Source: Myrica gale (Eukaryota > Streptophyta > Magnoliopsida > Fagales > Myricaceae). From it: a stretch of DNA of 64,000 bases. The notes under the pieces were generated by a model, which saw nothing but the letters and a program-made list of their open reading frames with translations, searched no databases and had not been told where the DNA came from. Shown piece after piece: positions 12,930 to 24,732 of the stretch (positions are counted from its first letter, which is position 1; each line of letters starts with the position of its first letter). The DNA is taken from positions 25,552,501 to 25,616,500 of the forward strand of contig OZ005609.1 in NCBI GenBank assembly GCA_963930655.1, written 5' to 3'. Both the position numbers and the translations under genes were made by a program.

Positions 12930-12977
12930 TGCTTGGATTCAGCTTGAGATTGCGAATACTCACTCGTTCTGCATGCC

Positions 12978-12990
12978 CTTTTATATTTTT
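12978..12990 (-). promoter_or_regulatory. Candidate TATA box of the glycine-rich protein gene
   Basis: On the minus strand aaatataaaaggg stands about 50 bases before the ATG at 12929, which places a start site just upstream of the coding region. This also argues for the 12929 start rather than the in-frame ATG near 13155 upstream. Confidence 0.4.
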
Positions 12991-14325
12991 TACAGTGTAC
13001 GTCCAATGGACATTGACAGCTAAAGCAGTCCCGACAACAAGAACAAACCAAATGCAGCCGACACCAAAACGTTTCAATAAGGCTGCAAAAAGAAAGGGGA
13101 AGAGATGCTGGATTGAGTAAATATGCCTTGAGGCGCAATTTGTCCCCACCTCCAATTTCTGTGACTAATGCACAATTGAAGATCGCACTAGGTATATATG
13201 CGCGCATATTCACGACCTCCAACTATCTCGTGAGTTGGTTTACGAGACCCCTCATCTCTGCGCTGACCTCATGATCAAATTAAGCAGGCTCGTAGGTTTT
13301 CTCCGTTTTTTGCATTAACGATCAGCTTGCAGCTTAATTATCCCTTCTTTCCTTCTATATTTCCTTTCTAGCTACTGTCTTCACACGGAAACAAAGTGAT
13401 CTTGACAACTTACTTAGTCGTACAATAAAAAGTGCGCAACACCCACCTATAGGGCTACATAGATTTATCGATCATATTCATGCTAACAAGTAACGACGTG
13501 ATGTTGTGGGGGATGCATGCCTTTTGCTTGACGAATGAGAATTGAGAAAGGAGGGCAAGTGGTGGCCACGTGCAAGAGCTCATGGATGATGGAAGAGAAA
13601 TTTAATTAAAGTTAAAGAGTATATTGGTGGAGATGGACGGTTTTGTTGTGGGTTTGTAACTCCGCAGTCCCCTTGGTAGTGCCGTCCAGATAAGATGCGT
13701 ACGAATAATTCCATAACGGTTATACAAGGGCTGGTGGTTCATCTCATCATTTTTCTACACGTGAGGATCGATGCACTTGTTTTCCTCATGTTTTTGATCA
13801 TTTTCTTTTGGCTCCTGATCATATCTCTCTCCTGCACTCACATTTATGTCCGACCAATTACACTATGCAGCCATTAAACTTCCAACTTAGAAACTTTAAG
13901 AAGGCGGACTATCAGAACTTAGTAGTAAAATACGTACTGATGTCAATGCAAAATCAAAATCTCAGAACACAGAGACCATTACCAATTTGTTTGGTAGAAA
14001 ATGTGCCTTGCTGGTTGATAACTTCTGATCATAGGCGATCGATCATCGGGGATCCGTCTTCTTTTTTTGTTTTCCTTTTTTAATCCGGCTCTACGCTACA
14101 TGAGTTTGGAAGTTTCGCGGAGGGCAATTGACCCAAAACTCCAAGTGGCTCGAATTTGAAGGCCCAAATGGAGGAAACCTTCCGTTTGATTTGGGCCTAC
14201 TGATTTTTTCTGCACTTTCTTATGGATGGATGCTTGGTACATGTAATAGAATCATTTGGCATCCAATTCAATCCCGGAACAATATTCTCTCTTAAGAGAA
14301 AAGGAATTGACATACTAAAACAGAA
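12991..14325. other. Intergenic, no gene seen
   Basis: Upstream flank of the glycine-rich protein gene. Short frames only, with no domain or repeat structure that I can name. Confidence 0.5.
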
Positions 14326-14415
14326 AGGAAGAAGAAGAAGAAGAAGAAGAAGAAGAAGAAGAAGAAGAAGAAGAAGAAGAAGAAGAAGAAGAAGAAGAAG
14401 AAGAAGAAGAAGAAG
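14326..14415. repeat. (GAA)n microsatellite, about 90 bases
   Basis: Uninterrupted AGA/GAA triplets. In one frame they read as a long arginine run, which is spurious. A long pure purine tract of this kind is prone to slippage and to triplex formation. Confidence 0.97.
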
Positions 14416-15755
14416 ACGACTTTTGATTTACTATCTTATACGTACATTGGCAGTCGAAATGCAGCTAAATGATCTCATATTTGTTTTGGTTGTCATGTCA
14501 AATAATAAATTATTGAGATTTTTACCTTCCAAAATTTTCACCCCAATAAAATAATTCACCAAAATTATCTCTTTTTTCATCAAATCATCACTCTTCACTT
14601 GAAATAAATATAAAAAATTCATTCAAACAATCTGTCTTCAATTTTCACCAACTCCAACACCTCCTGACATTTTTACAATCAACTCACCTATGTCAAACCT
14701 ACATCCAAGGACAATCTCTGGCCCTAGCAGCTTCGCTAGACCTTTAAATATGCCCATGATCTTTTATCCGTCTCCTTAAATTAGCAGCTAACTATCGATG
14801 CAGATGAGAAGTGCGTATAAATAAGAAACACGCGAAAGTTACGTGATTTTATGAAGGTGGAAAGAGCACTGGATTATAGTCATCGAGTTGGGGAAGGAAT
14901 ATGTTCCTTCAGCCCTGTATCCACTCGCTAATAGAAAACTCGTGGCATTGGTGAACGGGCTTGGCCCGTATGACTCAAAACAGATTAAATAAAATGGCCT
15001 TGTGTCGTACTCCAGATGACGTCGGGTTCTCACAGAATTCTGTAGCCTGGGACGAAGGCAGCCCAATATCGTGAACCGTTCCTAACCCAGACCTTGTGAG
15101 GCAGGGACAACTGACAAGAAGCCGGGAAGCCAGAAATAAGAACCCATACGCAGCCTATTAGCTTAAGTTTTTAGGATGAATGATAGATTCATATGGTATT
15201 ATAGCCAAGGTCTCAAGTTCGAGACCTGATCCCGCACTTTACTCCAATTTCAATTAAATATTGCACGTGTTGAGTCTTCCAATTAAAAAACAGTCCGGCC
15301 CACATGTGAGGGAGAGTGTTAGACAATATAATTCAAATAATAAAATCTTCATCTTTCTATCAGCAGATTCTCAATGACCACTGTAGGGTCCCAAGTCAAA
15401 AACCGCCGGTACAGTGCGAGCATGCCCGTGGTCCCTTTGTTGATTTCACGTGGTGTTTGAGGAAGAATGGTTCAGATACCCTGGTCCTAAAACATTTGGT
15501 GGGTGGGAGCATATTGGAAAAGCAAATGATTTAATATTTCTTCCTCTTCATCTTTTTTTTTTTTCTTGCAAGTGTATTTGAATTGGTATAGGTCTAGAAA
15601 GGGAGTAGGTTAAATTAAAAGTAGAAACGGACAAACGGTAGTGAAGCGAAGGAGATCGTATCCAATGGGGACTCATGGTGGTGACCTTTGACTTATATAT
15701 TGTAGGCCAGTCACCGCCGCGCCCACCGGCATTGGTACTGTGTTATGGGTCTTCT
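14416..15755. other. Intergenic with decayed repeats
   Basis: About 14505-14680 is a copy of the AT-rich dispersed MITE family (see 19909-20113). About 15180-15330 holds a pol III B-box-like phrase (aagttcgagacctga) followed by gtgagggagagtgttag, which resembles a SINE-derived or similar retroposed piece. No gene is seen. Confidence 0.4.
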
Positions 15756-15880
15756 GCAACATGATTCATGAAGGTTCCATTCCTATCGATGCAACATGAT
15801 TCATGAAGGTTCCATTCCTATCGATGCAACATGATTCATGAAGGTTCCATTCCTATCGATGCAACATGATTCATGAAGGT
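15756..15880. repeat. 35-bp tandem repeat, about 3.6 copies
   Basis: The unit starts gcaacatgattcatgaaggt and ends tcctatcgat. It begins at 15756, 15791, 15826 and 15861, and the last copy is cut short after about 20 bases. The copies are identical, so the array is young. There are no spacers, so this is a minisatellite. Confidence 0.95.
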
Positions 15881-18210
15881 ATCATGTCTTTCTTTCTTTG
15901 TTATAGAGGCAATATTTCACATGTAATTAAGCTGGAGGAGATTGCTAAATTCCTCAACATGTATTTCTTTGTTTGTTACTAATTTTGTAAAGAATTTTGC
16001 TTAATTAATTACCAGTACATGAGGTTCAGCACTCCTCTAAGTATACCAAAATCTATGAGAATTTTATGTTAAGAGAAAATTTTCAAGCACAAAATTTATT
16101 TAATTAAGAGTAAAGATAAGGTCTTCAGATTATCATACCTAATGATCAGTTTGTAAAATGACATCTCGGGATTAATACTGAGAGAAGATGCTAATTATAA
16201 TTAACTATTAATTTGAACTTTTCCATATATATAATAAGGGTTTTGTTGTTTTCATCCTGCAAATCTTAATTTTTTCCTTCTAGCTAATTAATTAATTATC
16301 ATGATCCTATTCCTACGTTTGCCGTTCCAGATACTCTTGATCAGCATAAGCTCTTGTCAGGGAAGAAATGAATTTGGATTCTTCTTGATGATATATATAT
16401 ACAGTGTGCTCCAGCAAAAGATGGGATTTTGCAAATCCTGAACAAATTAAGAAATCGATCCGAAATGTGTGTGACATGCTCTGATGCTCCCACCCACTAG
16501 CTAAGCGCAATTAGTAATTCCTTGTCCATACGTACCCATCACCACCTCCACGATAGAAAAAAGAAAAGATAATTCAAATTATGGATCCACTTTTTAGCAC
16601 CAACATAAGCAAATGGAGCTCTCAATGATGATGAGAGCATTATATATGCAGACATCGAATAAACAAAGTTTTTGACATTGCTTTATATATATATATATAT
16701 ATATATATTCATGATGGTGAGATCAGAGTGACACACACATGAAGTAAGATGGACGACATGGCTATTCAATAATATTGCATATGTCTCAAATAATTAATAA
16801 TTAATCTGCTTCTAGATCATTTCTAATTGGACTCCATGACTAATTTGTTGAAAAAGAAAAAAAACTTTCAATCCGAGCTTCAATTTTCTTGTCTCGGGTT
16901 ACTATGTCGATGTCGGTAGTAAGAAAAACCTAATTGGACGGGACGGGGTCCTTGACATAAGATAGCAACCCCAGCTAGCTTTCTCAAGAAAAAGTGTAGA
17001 CGTCTTTGAAGAAATAAAAAAAAAAATAGCCGACGGCGTTGATCAAGACGTCAATGATGTCAACGGCTCACCTATCTTCCATTTCTTTTATTTTCTTTGT
17101 TTTTTCTTCTAGGCACCTATATATCTTCCTTCTTCGATCGTGTGAATAAAAGAATATTGTAGAGGGACAAAACTAGAAGATCGTATGTACGTACCGACGG
17201 TCAATACCATTTCAAGCAAGTTAGGGACGATTAATTATCTTGGTTCCAATTAATTAGTAGTACTGCTCCCTGGAAGATGGGAGGTCGAGCGCCTCAAATG
17301 TAAAGCCATCGCTTAAGACTTGATTATAGACAGTCACACACGAAAGCTGTGCCCATCGGCAATATATATGCTTAAGCTCCAAGCAATTATTTTATAGTTT
17401 CTTTTTCCTAAGCAAGCTCCAGAAATTAGAGTTTGAGATTAAGACCTATATATGATTTACATTTACATTTACATTCATATTAATTAATGTTTAATTAACC
17501 CCCCAATAAAAAGAAATTTATTGGGCAAAAATACATTTTTTCAGAGATTTTCTTGAATTTTCTGCCTTTTTTTTTGTCCCTGCATGCAGTACAAGAACTT
17601 TATGGAACTAATGATCTCTATCCTAAACTATACTCCATGGAGCAGAAATTTATTAATTGTAATGAGACGGAACGTTTCTATCAATCGTGCGTGTTTGAAG
17701 TAATTGACAGCAAAACTGAAATCACCTTCTACAGAATTATATATGAAGATACAAAACGGAAACTCCATATTTGACCTTGGCTCTCACAGCTTGCTTTGCG
17801 TCTAATCTATTCTAAAAATATCTTTGATGCTCAGTTTATGACCAAATTAAACTTATTTCAGATTCAATGAACCGATTACCTGTAAGATACGAAAGCAAAG
17901 GGCAACAAGTTACATGTCGTACCCATGTGTTATGTTCACCAAAACAGTGACAAATATGGAACAAAAATTATAATGCAATTCAATTTCAAAGCCATTCTTT
18001 TGGTGGATAACAGAATTAAGTCACAACTATTTATTGTTCTCACTTTTTTTCTCCTGATATTATATATAATATTATATCACTGTCTTTTTACTCCAAGATA
18101 TAGATCTGGTGCAAATTTAAGGAGTATTTGATTCGTCAAACATGATATTCAGGGCTGTCCTCAAGCTGAAGGGAGGCGCTATATAAATCAGCAAGTTTTT
18201 TTTATATATA
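15881..18210. other. Intergenic, no gene seen
   Basis: AT-rich with several (TA)n tracts (for example 16684-16709). A 73-residue frame at 17553-17774 has no recognisable domain and no splice context, and I do not call it a gene. Confidence 0.5.
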
Positions 18211-18467
18211 TAAATTTTAGGGATAAATACACACTGCCCCTATCTTTGAGGGTATATACACTTTGCTCATTTATCTCTGGGGTCATTTATACATTGCACA
18301 CCACATTTTAACGAAATCCGTCTAAATTTACGGACAATTTGAGTACGGGGTCCGAATTGAAAAAATGTGAAAGATAATGAGTCCAATGTATCAAAAATAA
18401 AACATCGGGGTGCAAAGTGTAAATGACCTCAAAGATAAGAGTCAAAGTGTATTTATCCTAAATTTTA
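18211..18467. mobile_element. Mutator-type MITE with 9-bp target duplication
   Basis: The element spans about 18220-18458 and begins ggataaatac and ends gtatttatcc. The inverted ends extend inward (acactgcccctatctttgag against a matching right arm). It is flanked by identical 9-base repeats taaatttta at 18211-18219 and 18459-18467. A 9-bp duplication is the hallmark of Mutator-like elements. It is 239 bp, with no coding capacity. Confidence 0.85.
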
Positions 18468-19619
18468 ATATACAATATCTAAAATTATCTAAAAATTAAT
18501 AAAATTAATATAAAGTATTTAAAAGCCTCATTCATTATTTTTTATAGGTCTCTCATACATGATATCAAAGCCTCATAACTTTCACAATTAAAAAATTTAT
18601 AGGGAATTTTTTTTCTTTGAACAAAGTTCATAAATCTGAAAAAGTAAAAAGAGACCTAGGAGAAAAATATCACTCGATGAGTAAAAAGAGACAGTTCACT
18701 ATATAAAAATATGAAAAGATTACATTTTGTCATTCCTTTTTTTTCTTCTTCTTAGCTCATTGTGTTTTTATTTTGTGGGTCATCTACAACACAAAAACAA
18801 AGTTTAGCTTTTTATAGGGCCTTGCTCAGGGTGAGGCCTTAGGCTATTGCGCGCCCTACCCTTTAGCCACCCTGATGATATTATTCATGTTCATGGACCG
18901 ACGTGGACCACTTGTGGGGCTTGGCATATATCCTGAAATGAAAGTTTAATAATAACCTACGGCCACCTACCCCCAACAATGACATCCCCCCCTTTGGCCT
19001 TGCGACTTAATTAAGATAATCAAGTGTCCATAATATTTGGATTAACCTATATGTATATATATCCAAAGTAGACAATTATAAGGTCCCCCAAGAGGAAAAG
19101 TCCCAACGCGTACGTCCTAATTAACATTTGAGTGGTTGGAGTAAAACAAATCGATAAGAAACACGTGCTACGTGCATATGAATAAAATGGAATGCAGTTA
19201 ATTAAGGCTGCCTACTAATGATTTTACCAGCTCTGATCTGTTTCGATCAAGGCGACCCACCGAGAGAGATTGCACAAGTTGCAACGTCCTAAATTTTAAA
19301 TTATATATACCACGTGAATACCATTAGGCTTTATATATATTATTGCGTATATATAATTAGTGAGCTATTCGTATCTAAACTCCACTTCGCGATGCACAAA
19401 TAATAAGTTTAATTACATGCAACAATTTTAAATTTGGATTAATTTTGGGTGGATGTGGCCAAGCTCTCTGATATGGCCGCAACTTCATGATCAAGTAGTA
19501 GTACTGTTATCTCCTCAGTAAAGAAAAAAGTAAGTTCGATTGATATATAAGTCCCATCTGTAGATTAGTCAAGTTGGCAATATTTCAGCCTTTGGATTCA
19601 CACGATCCAAAGCAACCAA
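18468..19619. other. Intergenic, no gene seen
   Basis: AT-rich with scattered (TA)n. No coding frame or bounded element is recognised. Confidence 0.45.
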
Positions 19620-19822
19620 AGACTCCAAGGGATTTGGTTTGGTGGTAAGGTACTAGCTTGTGTTCTCACATGTCTCAAGTTCGAGTCTCAAAACCACCAT
19701 TATAGCCATTGACTTAAATTAGGATGTGTTGAGTATGTTCTTGACACATGTCCTCATGGTTGATTTGAAGCTTCAGATATACAAAGTGGCCCGACCTTAA
19801 GAGCTTTTAGGTTTAAAAAAAA
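19620..19822 (+). mobile_element. SINE-like tRNA-derived copy
   Basis: An A-box-like phrase (ggtttggtggtaagg) is followed about 35 bases later by a B-box-like phrase (aagttcgagtctc), the layout of a pol III promoter. A tRNA-unrelated body follows, ending in an A-rich tail (tttaaaaaaaac). Length and layout fit a plant SINE. Target duplications were not identified, so the exact ends are approximate. Confidence 0.5.
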
Positions 19823-19908
19823 CAATCAAATAATTATTTGTCTTTTCCATGCACCTTTCTTTTGAATTTGATACGCATTAAAGTTTTATTGGGACCGAGC
19901 ATATATAG

Positions 19909-20113
19909 TGGTGTTTGTTTGTAGAAATTTTGGGGTTTTAAAAATTTTGGGTATTGAGGTTTGTGAAAAAGTATAGATATTTTATGGAAAAGTGAGGAGA
20001 GAGAAGATTTAATTAAATAGTATAATATTATTTTATAATTTAATGAGGAGATGAATTATTTTATGATTGTTTGAAAATTTTGAGAGATAAAAATTTCGGG
20101 AAACAAACGCCCC
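19909..20113. mobile_element. AT-rich MITE with gtttgttt-type ends
   Basis: The left end gtggtgtttgtttg faces the inverted right end caaacgcccc. Aaattttggg/aaaatttt motifs recur inside in opposite orientation, and there is no coding capacity. Related copies or halves lie at about 4025-4205, 14505-14680, 37659-37815 and 54722-54896. A clean target duplication was not found. The ends resemble small hAT-type MITEs, which is inference. Confidence 0.55.
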
Positions 20114-20949
20114 AATAGTCGATCGTTGTCTTATTGTTAAATGATCCTCTTTCCAAAGCAACTGGCATGTCGGAGCACCATATATACTATACAATTCATG
20201 GGAAATAAATAAAATAAAATTGTGGGTTCAATGTGATCCTACATTGTTAGGGCCGAAAGAGATATTGCTTGAAAACCCATTAATTGAAAGATTTCGATAA
20301 AATATTAACACAGCCGGAAGATCGAATCATCTGGTCGGCCTGTCATGGATATATATTTTCCTAGTCGTACAAAAGCAACTAGCAGCTAGCCTCTCTGGAC
20401 CAACTTAATTTTAAAGATTAATGTCCGTACAAGTGAACATATATATGTTAGAGTCCCACATTGATTAGGGACCATTTAATATTGTACTTCATATACCTGT
20501 TGGGCAACTTCTTTCCATTGTCAATTGGTATTGGGATGAAACTTAACAATATAGACCAGAACCTTTCTATCACTGTTCAACTAGAGTTGGAAAATAGACC
20601 CTGCTTAAATATTTCACGGACATACTCATGAATCATGATTGCTGGATACCGACGATATATAAGGTCGGGCTCCGGTTGAAGAAATCGTATCTCTTATTTG
20701 TCAGATCTAAAGCGTCGTTAAATCTTCACTGGCACCGTACCATACCATTTATCGAGTCATCTTGGACCTTCTTCCCAAAGAAAAACCCAACCCTCGTGTC
20801 GGCTACGACTTTTACAAAACTTATTATTAATTGTCAGCGTCGTGTTCCATTATTTCAACCGTCAGACTTTCCGGCCAGCTTTTGACCATGGTCGTCTAGT
20901 TCACATTTATCTGAAGTTTTGCACCATCTACTTCATCTATAGGGTGGGT
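20114..20949. other. Intergenic, left flank of the MULE cluster
   Basis: No gene is recognised. The 85-residue frame at 20628-20885 has no known domain. Confidence 0.45.
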
Positions 20950-21132
20950 CAGTTGAAACAGGAAATGCTAGGCATCCCGCTCCACGTCCCGCCCGCGTCC
21001 CACTGGCTGACGTGGAGCGGGGCCCATCATTTCTCATATCATATGATATGAGCATCGGCCGGTTCAAGTGGAGTTTTAGACCGGGTCAAAACTATAACAC
21101 AGCGGGATGCCTAACATTTCCCCAGTTGAAAC
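20950..21132. mobile_element. MULE-derived MITE, 163 bp, with 10-bp target duplication
   Basis: The element is 20960-21122. It starts ggaaatgctaggcatcccgc and ends with the inverted gcgggatgcctaacatttcc. It is flanked by identical cagttgaaac at 20950-20959 and 21123-21132. Its ends match the termini of the large MULE that begins 34 bases downstream, and it shares the subterminal phrases ctgacgtggagcggggccca and gttttagaccgg. It is a non-autonomous internal-deletion derivative or sister of that element. A short palindrome (catatcatatgatatg) lies in its middle. Confidence 0.9.
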
Positions 21133-21299
21133 CCTTGAACTGGACCCTAACCTAAGGGAAATGCTGGGCATCCCGCCCGCGTCCCACTGGCTGACGTGGA
21201 GCGGGGCCCAGCACTTGTACTGTGCACCGGACGGTTCTCCCGATTTTTTCCCTTTTAGTTTTAGACCGGCTTAGAAAAAAAAAAATTTTCCTTCCCGCG

Positions 21300-21664
21300 A
21301 TGCTCTCTCCCACTCAGACGCTCTCCTCATTTCAAACACGAAATCCCCAAACCCACAAAAAGCCCCTTTGTGCACTTCAACCCGCAGCAAAGTCATACCC
21401 AGCTTCACCATTCGCTCTTCGACCCAAGAGCTTACCAACCCCAGGCGTCACCCTACCAGCCTACCCACCCGCTCTCCCTCGATCTCATCGCCGGTGCTGT
21501 CGGAAGCGGGGGAGGAGGCGGTTACCTTGTAGTCCCCAAGATCTAAGAGGTATCTCGGCCCCTCAACTTCATCTCCAGACTCAGGCTTAACTTTGGAGGT
21601 CGTACATACCCTAACACTTCCGCTTCAGCTACGTCTCGAGCTGTTGCTTCACAAAGGTATGCTC
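21300..21664 (+). other. Unrecognised GC-rich segment inside the MULE left end
   Basis: Much richer in GC than its surroundings. It holds an open frame of 122 residues (21222-21590) that is Pro/Ser-rich and starts in or near the TIR. It ends near a gt donor-like site at about 21658. It shares the phrase ctcatttcaaacacgaa with the right end of the element (near 30428). It could be the leader of a captured gene, but no protein family is recognised in any frame. Confidence 0.35.
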
Positions 21665-22050
21665 TCAGGTTTAGAAATGGCTTGAAATCTGTTCAATTCA
21701 ATATTTTGGTGCTCTGTCTTGCACTTTCTGAAATCTTAGAATTTCCTTCAGTCTCGTCCTTTGTTTTTTCAGCTGGTCGCGAATTCGGATCTGAATCTTG
21801 TGTGGCTTATGCTTCCAAGGAATTTGGTGCTCTTTTCCTTGACATATTTCAAATAGATACGTAAATAGGAAGTTTAAATATGCACTGATTATTTCCTTAA
21901 TTTCGATCTAAGAGGAAGTTTCTTTTTCCCAAGTACGAATTGTGTTTGTATGTGTCCATGTTATTAAAGATTGAGTGTTCTTGAGCTGTATTCTTTTGTT
22001 AGGATATCTTAGGTTTTAATCTTTTTCATTAGGGTACAACTGATGTTTTT

Positions 22051-22697
22051 AATGTGCTTTTTGAGTACAGGTGTGGAGAATGCCCAAACTTTGGGTTGGC
22101 TTTTTGAAATGAGTTTCTCAAACTCAGCCGCATTCATTTGATGTTTTGTTACAGGTATTAAATTATCTAAATCTAAGGATTGCTTATTGCCTTAATCGAG
22201 CGTGTATAATTTCAGGAAGTTGGTGACTCAAATCAACTGGAGACTTAATGTTTAAAATTCCAGCCTTGGGTTGAGATTTGATCCAAGAAGCGTAATTAGT
22301 TAATATGTGTCTGAAAGGTTGAATGAAACGACACCAAGTGATCTTCCTGTCGGTACACATATGATAGCATTCTCCTGATGAAGGCATTGTTCAAATTACT
22401 AGAGCGATACCATTAGTAATAGATCTTAGCCTTCTGAAACCACTGCATATATGCAAGAGTTATGTTAAGATCGACTGCGTGGAATAGACAATTTTTAATG
22501 AACAGTATGATAGTTTTGTTTCTTGGTCTCCCAAATGAAACAAATTTGCAACAATCTCATGTCCCATCATCTTTGTACCCTGCTGACATGAGTTCTTCAT
22601 TTCAAGGAGCAACTCCAACCCCTGAAGTTTACCAAATTGACCAGCTGTGTATAGACCAGTTTGGGCATTCTCCACACCTGAACTCAAAAAGCGCATT
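22051..22697. repeat. Inverted repeat arms of 40 bases inside the MULE
   Basis: Bases 22051-22090 (core caggtgtggagaatgcccaa) return inverted at 22658-22697 with two mismatches. The arms bound about 570 bases with no recognised gene. This may be a nested non-autonomous element, but no target duplication was identified. Confidence 0.7.
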
Positions 22698-22805
22698 CTC
22701 CACACATGGATTTGTCTTTTTCATTCAATTTCCCTAAATGTAGTTTTTCTTTATTGATGATGTATTGCAGGTAAATAAAATATTTCCCAAGTTGGACTTG
22801 ACTCT

Positions 22806-23301
22806 ATGGAACCACGACAGTGTGGATGCAAGCTCCCAATCCAAGAAAGGACTTCGTGGACAACGCAAAATCCCGGTCGACGGTATTTTACATGCGGGCT
22901 AGACGCCCACCATTCGGTGAGTGCATGGTGAATTTGCACTTATATTAAACATTTTGCCTGCTTTGCTTAAATGCCAATTGACTGCATGTCACAATCTGTC
23001 CATTTGTCTTATGTAGGGGACAACGCCTTGTGGTTTTTTTCGAGTGGATAGATCTTGAGATGTCGAATCGAGACCCAGCCGAATATGTCCCCCTATTGAA
23101 CCGCAAGATACATCGGCTGTTGTCGGAGTTGAAGATGAGGATGATGAGCTACAAAGGCTCAGAGAGGAGAACCATATGCTCAGGGCGGAAAACCATATTC
23201 TTAAGAGGGATCCTGAGTTGGAGAGGATAAGGGAGGAACTAGTGTTAGGATTAGCTGCCTTTGGTTTGGCAAAGAAAACCAAACCTTCATCCTCATCTTA
23301 A
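22806..23301 (+). pseudogene. GRF-type zinc finger gene inside the MULE, broken
   Basis: Exon 1 (22806-22916) encodes a GRF finger start: CGCKLPIQ, TSW, NPGRRYFTC. A GT-AG intron (22917-23016) follows. Exon 2 opens with CGFF, where the finger should continue as FFEWID. A run of seven T's shifts the frame at that point. A second shift follows about 100 bases on, before a leucine-rich coiled coil (LQRLREENHMLRAENHIL) and a Lys/Ser tail ending at the stop at 23299-23301. The architecture (GRF finger plus short C-terminal coiled coil) is that of a small plant GRF protein often met near transposons. It may be an accessory gene of this MULE family or a captured host gene. At least two frameshifts make it non-functional. 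Confidence 0.7.
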
Positions 23302-24732
23302 TATGTAATTTCAGGGTTTTGGACGAATGTAGATTACCCTCCCACTTTTGTATCTGTAAGTTGTTATGGCAGGATAAGATCTAGATAAAATTAAATTATG
23401 TGGACAAACCTTGAGTTTGTGAAACGTTGCAATACTTTTTCTATCAAAATAGGTCTTTTTGAACCATATAGGTGATGTCGAGTAGACTTTGATTTGTCGA
23501 GTATACTTTTTTTTCCTTTTTATTTGCATGTACTCGGCATTTTTTTTTGGGTAAGTATTTTTTGTATTGATATGAGGTGGCAATTAGGTTTTGGTTTGGC
23601 TTGTCACTTGCTGTGGAAATTATATGGGAAACAAACCAGTATTGGCTTAAAATAATGAAGTTCTCTGATTTCTTAGGATTATGAGAGAGTTGTGATATTC
23701 AAAAGGTAAAAATTGGGCGGTAAGATGGAACATCAGGTCTTGGTTTACTGCTTTATGTCAAAGCTTCATTCACAACCTTGAAAACAATTCATCGACACAC
23801 ATCTTGAAGCGAAGAACAAAGTATTAAATTGTAGGGTGAAAAAAGTATGAGGGCAGCCTTATCTCTTTCTTTCCATTGCAAGTTCCATGAGGCTACATGG
23901 ATTTGGAATGAAATTCCCGATAATAATTCAGGAGGGAAAGAAAGAGGCTGGTTCTAAGTTTAATTAGATAATTGGTTAATAATATACACAAAGAAGTGAC
24001 AGATGAACACCTTTTATTTTTCATACAACCACCATTTCTTGAAGTGACAGATGAAAACATGACATGTACACATTAAGGCTACTGTAAGATGAAAAATTTC
24101 AAACAGTTTTCTTTTTCCAAGTCTCTACTCCAGAATTTCTCGTAATACTCTGCATATGTGAAACCTCTGAATACAGCTGCAGATCCATCATCCGTGCTGC
24201 AATGAACACTTGGTCTGCTTATGCCGCAGTACAGAAAGAAAGGAATTTTAGCAAAACAAATAATGGAAATGGAAAAGAAAACAAAATGTCGTATCCTACC
24301 TAAGTCAGTTTCATTATAAACTATTTGAGTTGCTAACTCTTCATTACAAAAGCATGAAAAATATTAACCACTACATGATCAGCTCACAGGAGGCTGAACT
24401 ATACCAGGAAAACACGTAAAATTCCAAATCACATCACATGCCAACACCAAAATTCCAAATCACATCTGTGTCAGCAGCATCTTTCTTCTTTGATACAATG
24501 TCAAGTACAAATACAACATTTCCAACATCTCCAACATTTCCAACTACCAAATACAAATATCCAACACCATAATGTCATTTAAACACTGTCAAGTACAAAA
24601 TACATATCCAAATACCATAATATCAAATAAATCTCCATATACTATAATACCAAATACACGTCCAAATCGCATAATACCAAACACATGTCCAATGAGTACA
24701 GTACAAAGCCACTATTTTGAAGAGTACGTCAC
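23302..24732. other. MULE interior, no gene seen
   Basis: Lies between the GRF pseudogene and the 3' end of the transposase gene. It contains short imperfect repeats of ccaaatac/accataat units at about 24530-24690 (catatccaaataccataat, cacgtccaaatcgcataat). No coding frame is recognised. Confidence 0.5.

Noticed and set aside
14222-14554. Frame with a long arginine run
   Set aside because: It is the translation of the (GAA)n microsatellite, not a gene.
15756-15880. Possible CRISPR array
   Set aside because: The repeats are directly adjacent with no spacers, and this is a plant nuclear genome.
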